In this document: in pieces, positions 62,577-64,000 of the stretch
How the letters are laid out: the number at the start of each line of letters is the position of its first letter
Numbering within the stretch: the first letter of the stretch is position 1
NCBI GenBank assembly: GCA_036937835.1
Contig: CM072862.1
Coordinates: forward strand, 22,027,001 to 22,091,000
Direction: 5' to 3'
Origin: Pampus argenteus
Taxonomy: Eukaryota; Chordata; Actinopteri; Scombriformes; Stromateidae
DNA: 64,000 bases
Translations under genes and position numbers: made by a program
The notes under the pieces: model-generated
Database searches by the model: none
What the model was told of the DNA's origin: nothing
The model's input: the letters and a program-made list of their open reading frames with translations, nothing else

Positions 62577-63364
62577 GTACGGTTGACAAACATATATTTT
62601 TTTACAGCACTTCTGCAATCCATCGTGATTACTCAACGTGTGTTTGATAGATTGATAATGTGTATCACACCTGAGGGCGTTTGCAAACGGTTTTGACAGG
62701 TATATCCGGATTTGTGCTAACATGAAGGCTTGTTACACTGTCGCTATTTTATTTACACCTCATTTGCTCCTGATCTTATGATCTTATTTACAGCTCATTT
62801 GCTCCTGATTTTATGAGGTAAAGGATTATAATCATAATTCACTCCCTACAGTTTGCGACAGACTTTTTCCGTGTTTGTGCGTTTTTTGTTGCGTTGCTGT
62901 TGCGTCAGAAGGAAACTTGTACAGATCTTGGAGAGTAACTCAGAAAGAAAAGTTGTGTCTCTAATATCACATTAAGAAAGATGAGTCATAATATAATTTA
63001 TGGCACATTATTGACTGCAGCTAATTGACTAAACTAAATATTTATTATCATAGATGTCCTTTCCAGTTAAATAAATAGATAAATGTCAACAGAGCAGTGG
63101 ATTCTACATAATAATATAGCCTTCGTGGACACTGTAGACAGTTGACACAGGACATGTAGGTGCCAAATCACTCACAGGACTTATCAATATCAGTCTGGAT
63201 TTGCTTGAGTGATATGAGAAGGATTGCACATACAGTACAGACGGGTTTGTTTGGGAGTCATACATCCAGTAACCATGCAGGTCATATTAACAGGTCTCAC
63301 TATGTCAATGGCCTTTAGGATTTAGGTGCTCAAGCGAGAGAAAAAAAGGGCACCCTTCTTATAT

Positions 63365-63560
63365 TTATTTATCAAATCAAATTACAAAATCACAAAATAC
63401 ATTTGTCTCGGAGGGCTTTACAATCTGTACAGGGAGTGACACCCTCTGTCCTTAGACCCTCGATTCGGGTGAGGAAAAAGGTGGAAGAAACCTCAGGAAG
63501 AGCCACAGAGGAGGGATCCCTCTCCCAGGACGGACAGACGTGCAATGAATGTCGCATGTA
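63365..63560 (+). repeat. Dispersed teleost repeat
   Basis: Blocks 'CGGAGGGCTTTACAATCTGT', 'CCTTAGACCCTCGATTCGGG', 'AGAGCCACAGAGGAGGGATC', 'CCAGGACGGACAGACGTGCA' and ATGTCGCATGTACAGA are the hallmark of a very frequent teleost interspersed sequence. I do not know its formal class. Confidence 0.65.
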
Positions 63561-63795
63561 CAGAACAAATCAACACACGCACATATTGTACAATTACAAT
63601 GAATTACAATTTATAAAAAAAATAAAGGGCAACACTTTATAATAAGGGTGCAAATCATATACTTGAGTAATGCTCAATGAGTGCTCCACTGTTGTTCCAC
63701 CCACTACGTTGTAAATGTGTCAAAAACACCATTAGCTCTGTTCACATAGAAATATGAACCAATTATTTTAGATCACGCACAGTTCAAATAATGCA

Positions 63796-63806
63796 TGTGT
63801 GTATGT

Positions 63807-63837
<31 letters not shown>

Positions 63838-63848
63838 GGGGGGGGGGG
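63796..63848 (+). repeat. (GT)n followed by G28
   Basis: A GT microsatellite runs straight into 28 consecutive G residues (63821-63848). The exact length is unlikely to be reliable in any sequencing technology. Confidence 0.9.
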
Positions 63849-64000
63849 TAGTATTACATGTGTTACTGTATATTACAGGTATTGTAGTTCATAGGAGTCT
63901 TGTGTTGATTTTGTTCATCCATAATAGATTATATTTAAATATATAAAGGTTTCGATGTAAGCTGTTAAAGTTAAAAAAGCAGTTGTTTTGTCAGCGTAAC

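Larger units (their letters stand above)
62577..64000 (+). other. paqr5: paqr5 intron 2 (partial)
   Basis: No third exon is recognised before the window ends. It contains a dispersed repeat (63365-63560) and a GT/poly-G tract (63796-63848). Confidence 0.7.

Noticed and set aside
1..64000. CRISPR array, operon, insertion sequence or other prokaryotic system
   Set aside because: No regularly spaced direct repeats with unique spacers and no dense ORFs; the gene structure is spliced and vertebrate throughout.

Overview
The window looks like nuclear DNA of a ray-finned fish, most likely a percomorph teleost. It is AT-rich and has spliced vertebrate genes with long introns and many dinucleotide microsatellites. 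It also carries several dispersed repeats that I recognise from teleost genomes: Tc1 and Tigger remnants, tRNA-derived SINE pieces, and the 'ATTAATCGATTA' family. I see no bacterial, viral or CRISPR-like content.

Three protein-coding genes are supported by exon-by-exon reading. (1) anp32a is on the minus strand. It is complete, with 7 coding exons between 4939 and 1264 that encode 254 residues, a 3'UTR reaching nearly to the window start, and a promoter at about 5090-5190. (2) glce (heparan sulfate D-glucuronyl C5-epimerase) is on the plus strand. It has a 5'UTR exon ending at 20324, a second 5'UTR exon at 37170-37270, and coding exons at 42835-43351, 47057-47302, 51693-51985 and 52108-52839 that encode 595 residues. 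Five tyrosines and one glutamate known from the human active site are all present. (3) paqr5 (membrane progestin receptor gamma) is on the plus strand. Only its promoter and first two coding exons (61951-62004 and 62449-62576) lie in the window; the rest runs off the right edge.

Layout: 1-5.2 kb is anp32a; 5.2-20 kb is a gene-poor spacer; 20-53.4 kb is glce, half of it intron 1; 53.4-61.8 kb is a spacer with transposon remnants; 61.8-64 kb is the start of paqr5. The order anp32a(-), glce(+), paqr5(+) matches the human 15q23 neighbourhood as I know it, except that no NOX5 or SPESP1 exons are visible between anp32a and glce. The three products do not share a pathway: they act in chromatin and nuclear signalling, Golgi heparan sulfate modification, and membrane steroid sensing. 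Their adjacency is conserved synteny, not an operon-like arrangement.

I did not find a new biological system. The observations most worth a second look are a reconstituted 5' splice site (CAG|GTGAGT) at the start of the first coding exon of glce, a uORF-bearing 5'UTR exon of glce, a CpG-rich block inside anp32a intron 1, a compact palindromic element with a perfect internal hairpin and telomere-like repeats at 14435-14606, a Tigger-type element that keeps the end of its transposase gene, and a (CAG)13 tract just before the paqr5 start codon.
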